25,258 nucleotides of DNA. Source: Leptolyngbya sp. Cla-17. Lineage in GTDB: Bacteria; Cyanobacteriota; Cyanobacteriia; Leptolyngbyales; Leptolyngbyaceae. A program made the translations under genes and the position numbers. The notes beneath the pieces were generated by a model. The model saw nothing but the letters and a program-made list of their open reading frames with translations, searched no databases and had not been told where the DNA came from. Of the stretch, positions 15,049 to 22,803 are shown in pieces (within the stretch, counting starts at the first letter, position 1; each line of letters begins with the position of its first letter). The DNA lies in contig NZ_JAEVYN010000001.1 of the NCBI RefSeq assembly GCF_016807185.1, positions 1,883,041-1,908,298 of the forward strand. Direction: 5' to 3'.

Positions 15049-16392
15049 TCAGGCGATGCTGCCGCGTTTGCGGGCTTCTTTGTAGGAAACGCCGACATTT
15101 TGTAGTCCGGCGCGGATCATTTGCTGCTCTAGCAGTGCAAAAAAGCGAGTGCGATCGCCGCCTCTGACCACTGCCTGATTGTGGGCTTCTGCCAGGGCGA
15201 CGGGATAGCCATAGCCCTTTTGCACTTGCGCTAGCACTAAACTGAGCGCGTCATCTAGCAAGGTGCGATCGTCCAGCACCCAGCCCGGAAACTCCACCCT
15301 GGCAACTTCCGTGCCCACATGCACATAGCAAAAATAAACTCGATGCAGGTCACCATACAGATCCAAAATGCTGGCAGAACTGCGCCAAATGGGGCTACGC
15401 TGACCGGGCTGTAGCTGCATTGCCCACATTGCCGGATCTTTCAGCGGTTCCAACACTTGACAAGGCGCATGATCTTTTTGCCCTACATCGTTTTTCCCTG
15501 AACAATGAGTCATGCAATCGGGCACATCAAAGGGGCAGGCGGGCAACCGTAAAAAATTGACTGCTTCCCCACTGCGAGAGGCGCTGAGATAGCCAACCAG
15601 GGGAACTTTTGCCTGCCGCAACTGCTCCCACGCCGCTAGAATTGGCTGCAAAATGGTATTCCGCGCTTCAGTGGGCAACTGCTCTAGAAACCAGTAGATC
15701 AAAGACCCATCGACCATGGCGAGAGTGGGAGGAGTAACAAGTGGCGTTGCTTGAATGCCCGATATGTTCATCTGGCGAGTTTCGTTAAATGGCGAGTTTG
15801 GTGTTTCCAACTCCTCATTCTTCATCACTCCTACCCCATTGGAAGCAAGAGCTACGGAGATGCTACGCGATCGCAGTTCTGAACTTTCTTGGACGTGCTG
15901 CCCTAGTTCCGCAATCGCGATCGCCTCTGAAACAGTGCGTCGATAGCCCATCCATTCCTCAGTACGAATGCCCCACTGACGAGAGAGATAGAGATCTTCA
16001 GGGCGATAAAAGACTTCTGGCAGGCTATCCAGCAAGGGATGGCGACTTTGACCATAGTGCAGCACAATTCGCCCAATATTAATCAGGTAACAATAGGCAA
16101 TTTCATGGTGGCTAGGCGCAATTTGAGAACCATCCGTGGCAATAACGGTATGGGCACTAGGGGCGGTGGGAATGCTAACTCGCAGGTTCAGCGGCTCAAT
16201 TGGGGTTGCGGCGGTAAAGGTAATGCGATCGCGCCACTGTTCCTGTAAGATCACCAGTTCATTTTGGTGACGATAGGCTTTATCCAGCAGCGTTTGCGAT
16301 CGGTCTAACCGCAGGCGTGTTGCCGCTGCTTCTTGGGTTAAGTGCTGGCTAATGCCCTGCATCTGTTGCGCTAACTTGGTCAAATCCAGCAT
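15049..16392 (-). CDS. nurA: NurA-domain DNA double-strand break repair nuclease
   Basis: A 447-residue NurA-family protein. NurA is a manganese-dependent 5'-3' exonuclease that works with the HerA helicase in resecting breaks (known mostly from archaea). The TVIATDGSQIAPSHH block places a metal-binding aspartate at residue 87, the TLAMVDGSLIYWFLEQL block gives a second, and YPVALAEAHNQAVVRGGDR supplies the C-terminal His/Arg region. The N-terminal 60 residues are helical. No herA lies in the window. The ATG at 16392 has no clear ribosome binding site. In bacteria the partner and role are uncertain; the domain call is firm. Confidence 0.86.
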   Translation of the reverse strand: MLDLTKLAQQMQGISQHLTQEAAATRLRLDRSQTLLDKAYRHQNELVILQEQWRDRITFTAATPIEPLNLRVSIPTAPSAHTVIATDGSQIAPSHHEIAYCYLINIGRIVLHYGQSRHPLLDSLPEVFYRPEDLYLSRQWGIRTEEWMGYRRTVSEAIAIAELGQHVQESSELRSRSISVALASNGVGVMKNEELETPNSPFNETRQMNISGIQATPLVTPPTLAMVDGSLIYWFLEQLPTEARNTILQPILAAWEQLRQAKVPLVGYLSASRSGEAVNFLRLPACPFDVPDCMTHCSGKNDVGQKDHAPCQVLEPLKDPAMWAMQLQPGQRSPIWRSSASILDLYGDLHRVYFCYVHVGTEVARVEFPGWVLDDRTLLDDALSLVLAQVQKGYGYPVALAEAHNQAVVRGGDRTRFFALLEQQMIRAGLQNVGVSYKEARKRGSIA

Positions 16393-16505
16393 TCATCACG
16401 CCTCGATGCTACCAATCTACTGATAGCATAATTCACCTGTACTGGGTTGAGTCGCGATCGCGGGTAGCAATGTTCTCAAAAGTTAGCTGTCTGAGCTTTT
16501 CTTTT

Positions 16506-17459
16506 CTATAGCTGTCCCGCAGGCGTTTGCGGAGCTTCCGTCGTCGCACTATTCTGGTTGCGCCGTGCGACTTCTAGAGAAACTTCGCTGTTTTTCCGAT
16601 AAGTTGCGACTCGATCTTGAGCCGTTTTGTAACGATTGTCAGTGCTAGAGACGGTCGCCATTAGATCAGAGGCTTTTTGCCATTGAGCCGCTAAGCTAAG
16701 CCATTCTGCCGAGGATTTTGCTGATTGACTGGTTGTAGACGTACTTTCTGCTAAGCGCACCGCTTCAACAAAGGCATCGACTGAGCTAGAAGAAGTAGAA
16801 CTAACCACCGGAGAAGGTGATGTCGCTGAGTTAGTCGTTTGAGGTGCGGTATTAGATTGAGCAGAGGTTGGTTTCATCTCAGCTTGCAAATCGTTTGCAG
16901 TAGACGTGCCGAAACGGTTATAGAAAAACCAACCGCCTGCTAGCAAAAGGCAACTGACGATCGCGCCGCCGATCACACCTCGACGAAATTGGCTCTGCTC
17001 TCGATGTTTGCTTAGCCTTGGCTTGACCACAGAGGCTCTGGTTACATCAGATTTTGCCTGTTCAGCACTGCGATCGCTCCAATCATCGGACCACTGTTTC
17101 AATAAGCTCGGTTTCTTTAAGACAATTTCTTCCGACCACAAAACCTGTTTGACTGGATCTCGGCTAATCTCTTCAAGCCAGAGCAATTGCTGTTCTCGCA
17201 CAATGCGGCTGTTGATGTTGACTCGTCGAATATTGCGCGGCGCGATCGCCTCCAAAATTTGTCGAATTCGTTCCACCAGCGGAATTTGATCTAACTGTTC
17301 TAGCGTCACTCCTTCACACAACAATTGCAGGACGCCATCGGCAAAAATAGCGCGAGTTCGCACGCCAGAGTCCGCTAGTTTTTCATTCAGCACTTGAATG
17401 ATGGCAGCAACGCTTCCCTGTCTTGCCTGTTTGAAAATGTCGTTCGCCTCGTTTGTCAT
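16506..17459 (-). CDS. Conserved cyanobacterial membrane-anchored protein of unknown function
   Basis: A 317-residue protein not recognised by function. Residues 1-95 form a compact alpha/beta domain (RQGSVAAIIQVLNEKL, RAIFADGVLQLLCEG, PRNIRRVNINSRIVREQQLLWL). A short linker precedes one membrane helix at about residues 162-180 (VIGGAIVSCLLLAGGWFFY), then a Ser/Thr-rich spacer (about 190-230) and a helical tail (AEWLSLAAQWQKASDLMATV). Topology would put the N-domain in the cytoplasm and the tail outside. The arrangement is typical of cyanobacteria-specific proteins with a repeated N-terminal cytoplasmic module. It stands alone between NurA and the phosphatase, both 100-220 bp away. Confidence 0.75.
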   Translation of the reverse strand: MTNEANDIFKQARQGSVAAIIQVLNEKLADSGVRTRAIFADGVLQLLCEGVTLEQLDQIPLVERIRQILEAIAPRNIRRVNINSRIVREQQLLWLEEISRDPVKQVLWSEEIVLKKPSLLKQWSDDWSDRSAEQAKSDVTRASVVKPRLSKHREQSQFRRGVIGGAIVSCLLLAGGWFFYNRFGTSTANDLQAEMKPTSAQSNTAPQTTNSATSPSPVVSSTSSSSVDAFVEAVRLAESTSTTSQSAKSSAEWLSLAAQWQKASDLMATVSSTDNRYKTAQDRVATYRKNSEVSLEVARRNQNSATTEAPQTPAGQL

Positions 17460-17675
17460 GGCTTATCCGTGGCAGATAATTACTGAATCAACTCTTTGAT
17501 TAATCCGTTCTTTGCTCAAACTGTCGCCCGCTTCACACTCTGATTGGTTAGAAAATCCTTGAAAAGGCAAATCTGGCGGAAGAAGATTATAACTGCGATC
17601 GTGTCGCACATTACAGTTTTGCAATCGATGTTATTTGTGTGAATACGATAACTCAAGTTGATAGAAATGTAATGC

Positions 17676-18419
17676 CTAACCCTTTAAATGTTGGCAATCG
17701 TTAAACCGACAGACTTGCCAAAGATCGGTATTGAAGCGATTTTGGTCAGTGCGCTCCCAGCGATCGCGATCAATCCAAAATTCAAACAGCGCAGTATTGT
17801 GGGCACGCAGTCGCCACGAGCGATCGCTGCCCATCAGTTCAGCAATTAAGTGCTGTAAAATCCAGCTATGGGTCACGATCCAGATGTGGTCGCCATTCCG
17901 ATGCTGCTGTAATAAAGTTTGAATAAATCGCCGCGATCGCGATCGCGCATCTTCTAGAGACTCTGCCCCTGGAATCAAAATCCAGTCTGGCGAGCTTTCC
18001 AGCTTATGGCAGAGATCGGGATAGCGGCTGACTGCCTCCGCCCAGGTTAATCCCTCAAAAATACCGTTTTGAAACTCCTTGAGTTCATCCGCAAGTTGAA
18101 CTGGAATTCGGCGGTTGCCGCCCTCAACCGGATCGCCGGGCAGGGTCGTTGCATCAATTAGATCACTCACCGCAGCCGGAAGCGGTGCAGTCAAAAAGTA
18201 ATCCACCAAAATTTGGGTCGTCTCTGCCGCCCGTTTGAGCGGACTGGTGTAAACCTGGGAAGGGTGCCATGCTTCTGTGAGCAGCCGCCGAGCGAGTTTT
18301 TCTGCCTGCTGCCTGCCCACCTCAGATAGCTCAAACTCTCCATGCCCCTGCATTCGTTTTTCTTGATTGCCAACCGATTGAGCATGACGAATAAACAGCA
18401 GTTTCATCACTTCATGCAT
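17676..18419 (-). CDS. Histidine phosphatase family protein
   Basis: A 247-residue histidine phosphatase (phosphoglycerate mutase-like fold). LLFIRHAQSVGNQ carries the RH(G/A) phospho-accepting histidine, LSEVGRQQAEKLARRL follows, and TSPLKRAAETTQILV and IVTHSWILQHLIAEL (second catalytic histidine) complete the pocket. The ATG at 18419 (MHEVMKLLFIRHAQ) is chosen because TAGGA lies about 8 nt upstream; a later in-frame ATG at 18407 gives the shorter MKLLFIRHAQ. The substrate cannot be told from sequence; these enzymes act on small phosphates or phosphoproteins. It is divergent from the acidic orphan gene. Confidence 0.9.
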   Translation of the reverse strand: MHEVMKLLFIRHAQSVGNQEKRMQGHGEFELSEVGRQQAEKLARRLLTEAWHPSQVYTSPLKRAAETTQILVDYFLTAPLPAAVSDLIDATTLPGDPVEGGNRRIPVQLADELKEFQNGIFEGLTWAEAVSRYPDLCHKLESSPDWILIPGAESLEDARSRSRRFIQTLLQQHRNGDHIWIVTHSWILQHLIAELMGSDRSWRLRAHNTALFEFWIDRDRWERTDQNRFNTDLWQVCRFNDCQHLKG

Positions 18420-18467
18420 AAGCACGTCCTACAAACTCCACAGCCCCTTGGTAGCAATCGCAAGCTT

Positions 18468-18540
18468 ATTATGCACATTTAGAGCCTGTGTGATCGCGGT
18501 TTATTTGGGGCTTTATAAGAAAGATTACAGCGTATTTACA
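18468..18540 (+). repeat. Duplicated 73-bp upstream sequence, copy A
   Basis: Aligns without gaps to 18925-18997 with 9 mismatches; the last 33 bp are identical and include GGGCTTTATAAGAAAGATTA. It ends 20 bp before the ATG of the acidic orphan gene. It may be a duplicated promoter or leader. See copy B. Confidence 0.8.
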
Positions 18541-18560
18541 TACTAAAAGGATTGACTACT

Positions 18561-18899
18561 ATGCCTGATATAGATTCTAAATACCTGAGAGGATTGCCAT
18601 CATCAGATTCTTATGGTGATGAAGATGGCTTTGATATGGATATAGATTTAGAAGGTGAATGGACAGAAGAGGATCGCTTTACTGAGATGGAGGAACGATT
18701 ACTCAGTGAATATCCTTACTTTAGTAGAAGCGAAGCTGGATACCTGTGCTGCCAATTAGATGACGATCTGCATCCATTTCACCCTGATTTTGGAAACCGG
18801 TGGGCACAGTGGGATATGGAGCGTCGATTGTCTAGGGGTTTTGAGTTAGGAGATATTGGAGATATTCCTTTAGGAGATATTGAAGATATTCCTTTCTAG
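18561..18899 (+). CDS. Acidic orphan protein
   Basis: A 112-residue, strongly acidic protein not recognised. The first half is Asp/Glu-rich (DEDGFDMDIDLEGEWTEEDR); the middle is more globular (SEYPYFSRSEAGYLCCQLDD, then PFHPDFGNRWAQWDMERR); the end is a repeated GDIGDIPL/GDIEDIPF. AAGGA 9-10 nt before ATG 18561 fixes the start; a TTG at 18552 is rejected. It has no signal peptide or membrane segment. Its upstream 73 bp is repeated in front of the next gene, which suggests that the gene entered or was duplicated between two copies. It may be an antitoxin-like or DNA-mimic-like acidic protein, but this is only a resemblance in composition. Confidence 0.7.
   Translation: MPDIDSKYLRGLPSSDSYGDEDGFDMDIDLEGEWTEEDRFTEMEERLLSEYPYFSRSEAGYLCCQLDDDLHPFHPDFGNRWAQWDMERRLSRGFELGDIGDIPLGDIEDIPF
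18849..18896 (+). repeat. Two tandem 24-nt coding repeats
   Basis: ggagatattggagatattcc begins copy 1 (18849-18872), and copy 2 (18873-18896) differs at 2 of 24 positions. They encode GDIGDIPL and GDIEDIPF, the C-terminus of the acidic protein. Each copy is itself a near-doubling of ggagatatt. Recent slippage is likely. Confidence 0.75.
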
Positions 18900-18924
18900 T
18901 CTTTCGCATTCATCGCAGACTGTA

Positions 18925-18997
18925 ATTGTGCATATTTAACACCTGTGCGATCGCAGATTATTTTGGGCTTTATAAGAAAGATTACAGCGTATTTACA
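18925..18997 (+). repeat. Duplicated 73-bp upstream sequence, copy B
   Basis: Second copy of the sequence at 18468-18540, ending 12 bp before the ATG of the cupin gene. Unlike copy A it is followed by no Shine-Dalgarno. A TTATAA inside the identical part could serve as a -10 box; that is speculation. Confidence 0.8.
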
Positions 18998-19009
18998 CCC
19001 ACAACACTT

Positions 19010-19420
19010 ATGGCAGTACTACAAAACGTTTCTGAAACCACAGCCGTTGCGACTGCGCTGGCATTTGCTCAAACCACTGGAGTGACGGATACCCGTCCTT
19101 GGGGTTCCTTCACCGTTTTGGATGAAGGAGTAGGCTACAAAATTAAACGAATTGAAGTGAATCCAGGGCATCGTCTTAGCTTGCAAATGCACTACCATCG
19201 AAGTGAACACTGGATTGTGGTATCTGGCACGGCAAAAGTCACCTGTGACAATGAAGAGATTGTTTTGTGCAGCAACCAATCAACCTACGTTCCTCAAACC
19301 AAGGTGCATCGGTTAGAAAATCCTGGGGTGATTCCTTTGATTGTCATAGAGGTACAGAACGGAGATTATCTCGGAGAGGATGATATTATCCGCTTTCAAG
19401 ATGATTACACCCGGCAGTAA
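19010..19420 (+). CDS. Cupin protein, phosphomannose isomerase type-II-like
   Basis: A 136-residue single cupin domain matching the isomerase (C-terminal) part of bifunctional ManC/type II phosphomannose isomerases, without the GDP-mannose pyrophosphorylase half. Signature stretches: DTRPWGSFTVLDEG, KRIEVNPGHRLSLQMHYHRS followed by EHWIVVSGTA (metal-binding HxH..E), and GDYLGEDDIIRFQDDYTR. It should interconvert mannose-6-P and fructose-6-P or bind a sugar phosphate in the cytoplasm. The ATG at 19010 is used because the domain starts about 20 residues later; an upstream TTG frame lies in the duplicated leader. The next gene starts 16 bp on, so the two are probably cotranscribed. Confidence 0.88.
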   Translation: MAVLQNVSETTAVATALAFAQTTGVTDTRPWGSFTVLDEGVGYKIKRIEVNPGHRLSLQMHYHRSEHWIVVSGTAKVTCDNEEIVLCSNQSTYVPQTKVHRLENPGVIPLIVIEVQNGDYLGEDDIIRFQDDYTRQ

Positions 19421-19436
19421 ACAAGTAGCTGTTTAA

Positions 19437-19871
19437 ATGCATCACGCTTCGATTCGGACTGCAAATATTCATCAGGCGATCGCGTTTTACGAAATGCTCG
19501 GATTTGCCGTGAACGAGCGATTTACTACCGGTTACACCCTAGCTTGCTGGATGGAAGGGCTGGGGGGACGCATTGAACTCATTCAAATCCCCCAGCCCAA
19601 ACCCGCCCCCGATGCCTTTCACGACGAACATTATGTCGGGTATTACCATCTTTCTTTTGACTTAACTGACCAAGCCCCCGACCTTTCCGTTTGGCTCACT
19701 ACGCTGCAAGATCAGTTTACGCAAGCTATTGCTGTTGATCCAGCCTCACTACAACCCCTTCAGATCTTGTTGAATCCAGAGCAGCAAATGATTGGCGATC
19801 GCGTTTACGAAGTTGCCTTTATCTCCGACACTGATGGACTGCCGCTAGAGTTCATTCGATTGTTGAAATAG
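19437..19871 (+). CDS. VOC-superfamily protein (glyoxalase/dioxygenase fold)
   Basis: A 144-residue VOC protein with two beta-alpha-beta-beta-beta units. Potential metal ligands sit in the usual four places: His in MHHASIRTANIHQAIAFYE, Glu in GGRIELIQIPQ, His in VGYYHLSFDLTD and Glu in DGLPLEFIRLL. ANIHQAIAFYEMLGF is the typical helix-strand of the fold. It may be a glyoxalase I-like enzyme, but the substrate cannot be told; other VOC proteins are dioxygenases or resistance proteins. It follows the cupin by 16 bp. The ATG at 19437 has only a weak ribosome binding site. Confidence 0.85.
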   Translation: MHHASIRTANIHQAIAFYEMLGFAVNERFTTGYTLACWMEGLGGRIELIQIPQPKPAPDAFHDEHYVGYYHLSFDLTDQAPDLSVWLTTLQDQFTQAIAVDPASLQPLQILLNPEQQMIGDRVYEVAFISDTDGLPLEFIRLLK

Positions 19872-19946
19872 GCACTAGGCGACAGGCACAAGAAAAAATT
19901 AATTACTCACTTCATCCCTTGCCACTCGCGACTCACCCTTTGCCTT

Positions 19947-21452
19947 ATGGATATTGAGCCTTTTTTTGATAACTGGTGCTACTTGCGAATCGAACTAGGT
20001 TGGCTAGATCGGGTATTGGCGACAGCGGTGGCGCGGCAGCGAAAGGACACAAAGGAGATTGAGCACGTAGCGCGATCGCAGTCAGATCGAGTGACAAGTC
20101 ACTGGTGGAAGGGCATTGTTTGTTTGGAAGGAACGATTTCCTCCGATTCACCGGCGGATATGCCCCGCAAAGGCGGCAGTGGACTGAGCTATCAGCAGCA
20201 GATGGAAGCAAAAATTCGCGTCAGTCAGCAGCATGAGGTTGCCCTCGGTTTACCGACCCTCTGCCAGCGGTTGAGCCTGACTCCGTTTGAAAAAAATGTG
20301 GTGCTGATGGCATTAGCGCCGGAAGTGAGTCGGCGTTATGGCAAACTCTATAATTTTCTGCAAGATGCCAATCAAAGCAAGGCATCTGGCTTGCCGACGG
20401 TTGATTTACTGTTGCGGCTTTTATGTCGCAATGATGGGGAATGGCGATCAGCACGGCTGGCATTCGCAGCAAACGCAACACTGGTTCAACGCGATATTCT
20501 AAGATTACCCACGTCCAGCACAGAGCCTTTTTTGGATCATCCGATTAAGTTGGTCGATCCAATCGTTGAATATTTGCTAGCCGATCAGCCTGATGTCACA
20601 CTGCTGGATCGCTGGCTTCAAAAAACGGCTGCCTTTCCTATTAAATCTCCCTTGCCTGCTTTGAAGTTGGACACTTGGGAGCCTGAGAATCTGAAAATTT
20701 CTGGTGTAGACACGCAGGCAGCTTTGCAAATTACTCCTGCGGTGGAATCATCGCTATGGTTCACACTCAGGTTGCCGGAACCGCTGCTAGCTTCGCTGCG
20801 GCATTTGGGCGATCGCATTCAGTATGCTCAACACGTGGATGAGCAATGGGGCTTTCAGTCTGCTCATGAAAATGATCGGGGCAGTGTCGTGCTGTTTGTG
20901 GGAGACAAAGGCACGGGAAAAACTCTGGCGGCACAGGCGATCGCCCAGCAGTTGCAGATGTCCCTAATGTCGATCGATTTATCTTGCTTCAACCTGACTG
21001 AACAGCGTCAGTTGCTGGCAGACTTGACGACTGAAGCACCAACCGTGCTGCTGTTGAAATCGGCTGAATGTTGGTTAGGGAAAGATGCAGTTTTGGCTGC
21101 GGAACTACAGTCGTTTTTGGTCGCTCGTCACAGAGCGATCGCCCTGACAATTTTCAGCACAGAACGAAAGGAATTGGTTAAGCCAAGCTGGCAGCGGCAA
21201 ATGAGCCAGATTTTGACCTTTCCTAAACCGAATTACAGCAACCGTTTCGCACTTTGGCAGCAAGCCTTTCCAGCCCAAGTATCTTTGGCATATGACGTTG
21301 ACTGGAATGCTTTGGCACGGCTTTGCTTGAGTGCGGGAGAAATTCAAGTGATCGCTCGTGAAGCGGCAATCTGTGCAGCGGCAAACGGCTCTGTCTCAAT
21401 TGCAATGGTTCATTTGCGACAGGCGTGTCGATTCAAAGGGATTAAATTGTAG
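19947..21452 (+). CDS. AAA-type ATPase-like protein with degenerate Walker B
   Basis: A 501-residue protein: an about 240-residue helical N-terminal region (beginning WCYLRIELGWLDRVLATAV), a linker, and an AAA core. Walker A is clear: VLFVGDKGTGKTLAAQAIA, G319-T326. Where Walker B should lie the sequence is TVLLLKSAECWLG (367-379), with Lys371 and Ser372 replacing the usual Asp-Glu. Downstream, RRQMSQ-type and FPKPNYSNRFALWQQAFP stretches match the sensor/arginine region, and DWNALARLCLSAGEIQVIAREA is the lid. ATP binding is plausible and hydrolysis doubtful. The N-terminal domain plus AAA core recalls ATPases of contractile injection systems and their cyanobacterial relatives; this is an inference from layout. 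No ribosome binding site is obvious. It is convergent with the M23 peptidase gene (18 bp gap). Confidence 0.8.
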   Translation: MDIEPFFDNWCYLRIELGWLDRVLATAVARQRKDTKEIEHVARSQSDRVTSHWWKGIVCLEGTISSDSPADMPRKGGSGLSYQQQMEAKIRVSQQHEVALGLPTLCQRLSLTPFEKNVVLMALAPEVSRRYGKLYNFLQDANQSKASGLPTVDLLLRLLCRNDGEWRSARLAFAANATLVQRDILRLPTSSTEPFLDHPIKLVDPIVEYLLADQPDVTLLDRWLQKTAAFPIKSPLPALKLDTWEPENLKISGVDTQAALQITPAVESSLWFTLRLPEPLLASLRHLGDRIQYAQHVDEQWGFQSAHENDRGSVVLFVGDKGTGKTLAAQAIAQQLQMSLMSIDLSCFNLTEQRQLLADLTTEAPTVLLLKSAECWLGKDAVLAAELQSFLVARHRAIALTIFSTERKELVKPSWQRQMSQILTFPKPNYSNRFALWQQAFPAQVSLAYDVDWNALARLCLSAGEIQVIAREAAICAAANGSVSIAMVHLRQACRFKGIKL

Positions 21453-21470
21453 GATGCTCTAAGATAATTT

Positions 21471-22688
21471 TTATAAAAATGCTGCGGGGTCGGTGGGTTC
21501 GCCCTCTTGCCGGACTTCAAAATGCAGATGAGGTCCCGTAGAAAGCCCCGTGGAGCCAACGGCGGCGATCGCCTGTCCGCGCTGAATGTTTTGACCTTCC
21601 ACTACATATAATTCACTGGCATGAGCATATAGCGTGGTGATAGTGCCACCGTGGTCGATGATGACGGCATTGCCGTAGCCGCCATACCAGCCTGCAAAAA
21701 TCACCGTGCCGCGATCGGCGGCTTGAATAATGGTGCCGTAGTCTACGCCAATGTCCATTCCAGAGTGAAACCGTTCATATCCCAAAACTGGGTGCATTCG
21801 CCAACCAAAGCTGCTCGTGATTTCTCCTAAGCAAGGCAAAATCAGTTGACCCGTGCCGCGAAATGCAACGTTGTAGCGATTTTGCGCGGCATAACGCTGA
21901 ATCAGCAGGCTAATCGTACCGGAATCTTGATCCAATTGAGATTGAGCAACTTCCATGGCGCGGCGATCGCTTTTGAGCCGCGCAATCGACGTTTTTTGAT
22001 AAGCAATTTGCCCTTCTGCATCCGCTTTTTGTGCCAGAAGTTCTTGAGTCAGCAACCCCACTTCATTTTTCTTTTGTTCTACGGAGTCACGCTGGCGATC
22101 CAACCGATCAGTATCGGTTTTGAAAGCCGCCAACCGTGTGCGATCGCTTTGATATAAGCGCTTAAGCTGAAAACGCCGATCTAAAAATTCATTCAAGTCG
22201 TGACTTTGTAGCAACACTGCCCAGCCGCGATCGAGCTTTTGACGCTGCAAAAATTGCAGACGAGCAATGGTGGAAAATCGCTTTTGGCGATAACTTTGCT
22301 CGGCAGAAACCAGTTTTGTTTCTAACCCTTGGAGTTTTTGAATTGCGGTTTTCAGCTGTGTTTCGGTTGCTTGCAATTGGCTCTGAGTGACTTTGACAGT
22401 CTTTTGCAGCCCTTTCAGCTTCTCGCGTTCGAGGCTTTCCTGAATTTTATTGCGGGTTTGCTGTTGATCAAGCTGCGATCGCTCCTGATCAAGTTGCTGT
22501 TGATGCCGCTGCAAATCTTCTACTGATGCCTGCGCCAAATACGGTTCCGAAACAGGCACCGCTTGGGCTGGTAACGCAGTCAGGCTGATAATTACTACAC
22601 AGACCGCTATCATCAATTGCCACAGCAAATGCGATGAGACTTTCCAAGTTTGCCTGACTTCTAAATTTTGCTGTTTAACTGGGTTCAT
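21471..22688 (-). CDS. Murein hydrolase activator EnvC-like protein with M23 peptidase domain
   Basis: A 405-residue exported protein. Residues about 18-43 (LLWQLMIAVCVVIISLTA, ending LPAQA) form a signal peptide; about 52-260 is a Gln/Leu/Arg-rich coiled coil; about 285-405 is the M23 (LytM) domain. Zinc ligands are all present: GERFHSGMDIG-type His-x3-Asp (ERFHSGMDIGVDYG), LYAHASELY and HLHFEVRQEG. Because the ligands are intact, it could be an active endopeptidase, whereas E. coli EnvC is a non-catalytic activator of amidases. It probably works in septal or envelope peptidoglycan remodelling. The start is the ATG at 22688 after TTTAGGCG. A periplasmic location is inferred from the signal peptide. 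Confidence 0.9.
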   Translation of the reverse strand: MNPVKQQNLEVRQTWKVSSHLLWQLMIAVCVVIISLTALPAQAVPVSEPYLAQASVEDLQRHQQQLDQERSQLDQQQTRNKIQESLEREKLKGLQKTVKVTQSQLQATETQLKTAIQKLQGLETKLVSAEQSYRQKRFSTIARLQFLQRQKLDRGWAVLLQSHDLNEFLDRRFQLKRLYQSDRTRLAAFKTDTDRLDRQRDSVEQKKNEVGLLTQELLAQKADAEGQIAYQKTSIARLKSDRRAMEVAQSQLDQDSGTISLLIQRYAAQNRYNVAFRGTGQLILPCLGEITSSFGWRMHPVLGYERFHSGMDIGVDYGTIIQAADRGTVIFAGWYGGYGNAVIIDHGGTITTLYAHASELYVVEGQNIQRGQAIAAVGSTGLSTGPHLHFEVRQEGEPTDPAAFL

Positions 22689-22803
22689 CGCCTAAATCGC
22701 GAAAAGCACCCTGAATTTTACTCACCTTCTACAGCAGTGGCAATAAACTTTACGGTTTTACCTGAGATTGTTCTTTGGTGGTTTTCGCGGCGCTTAATGT
22801 ACG

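Noticed and set aside
17933..17946. Overlapping GCGATCGC copies as a possible regulatory palindrome
   Set aside because: This is the HIP1 motif, abundant genome-wide in cyanobacteria and present inside many coding sequences here.
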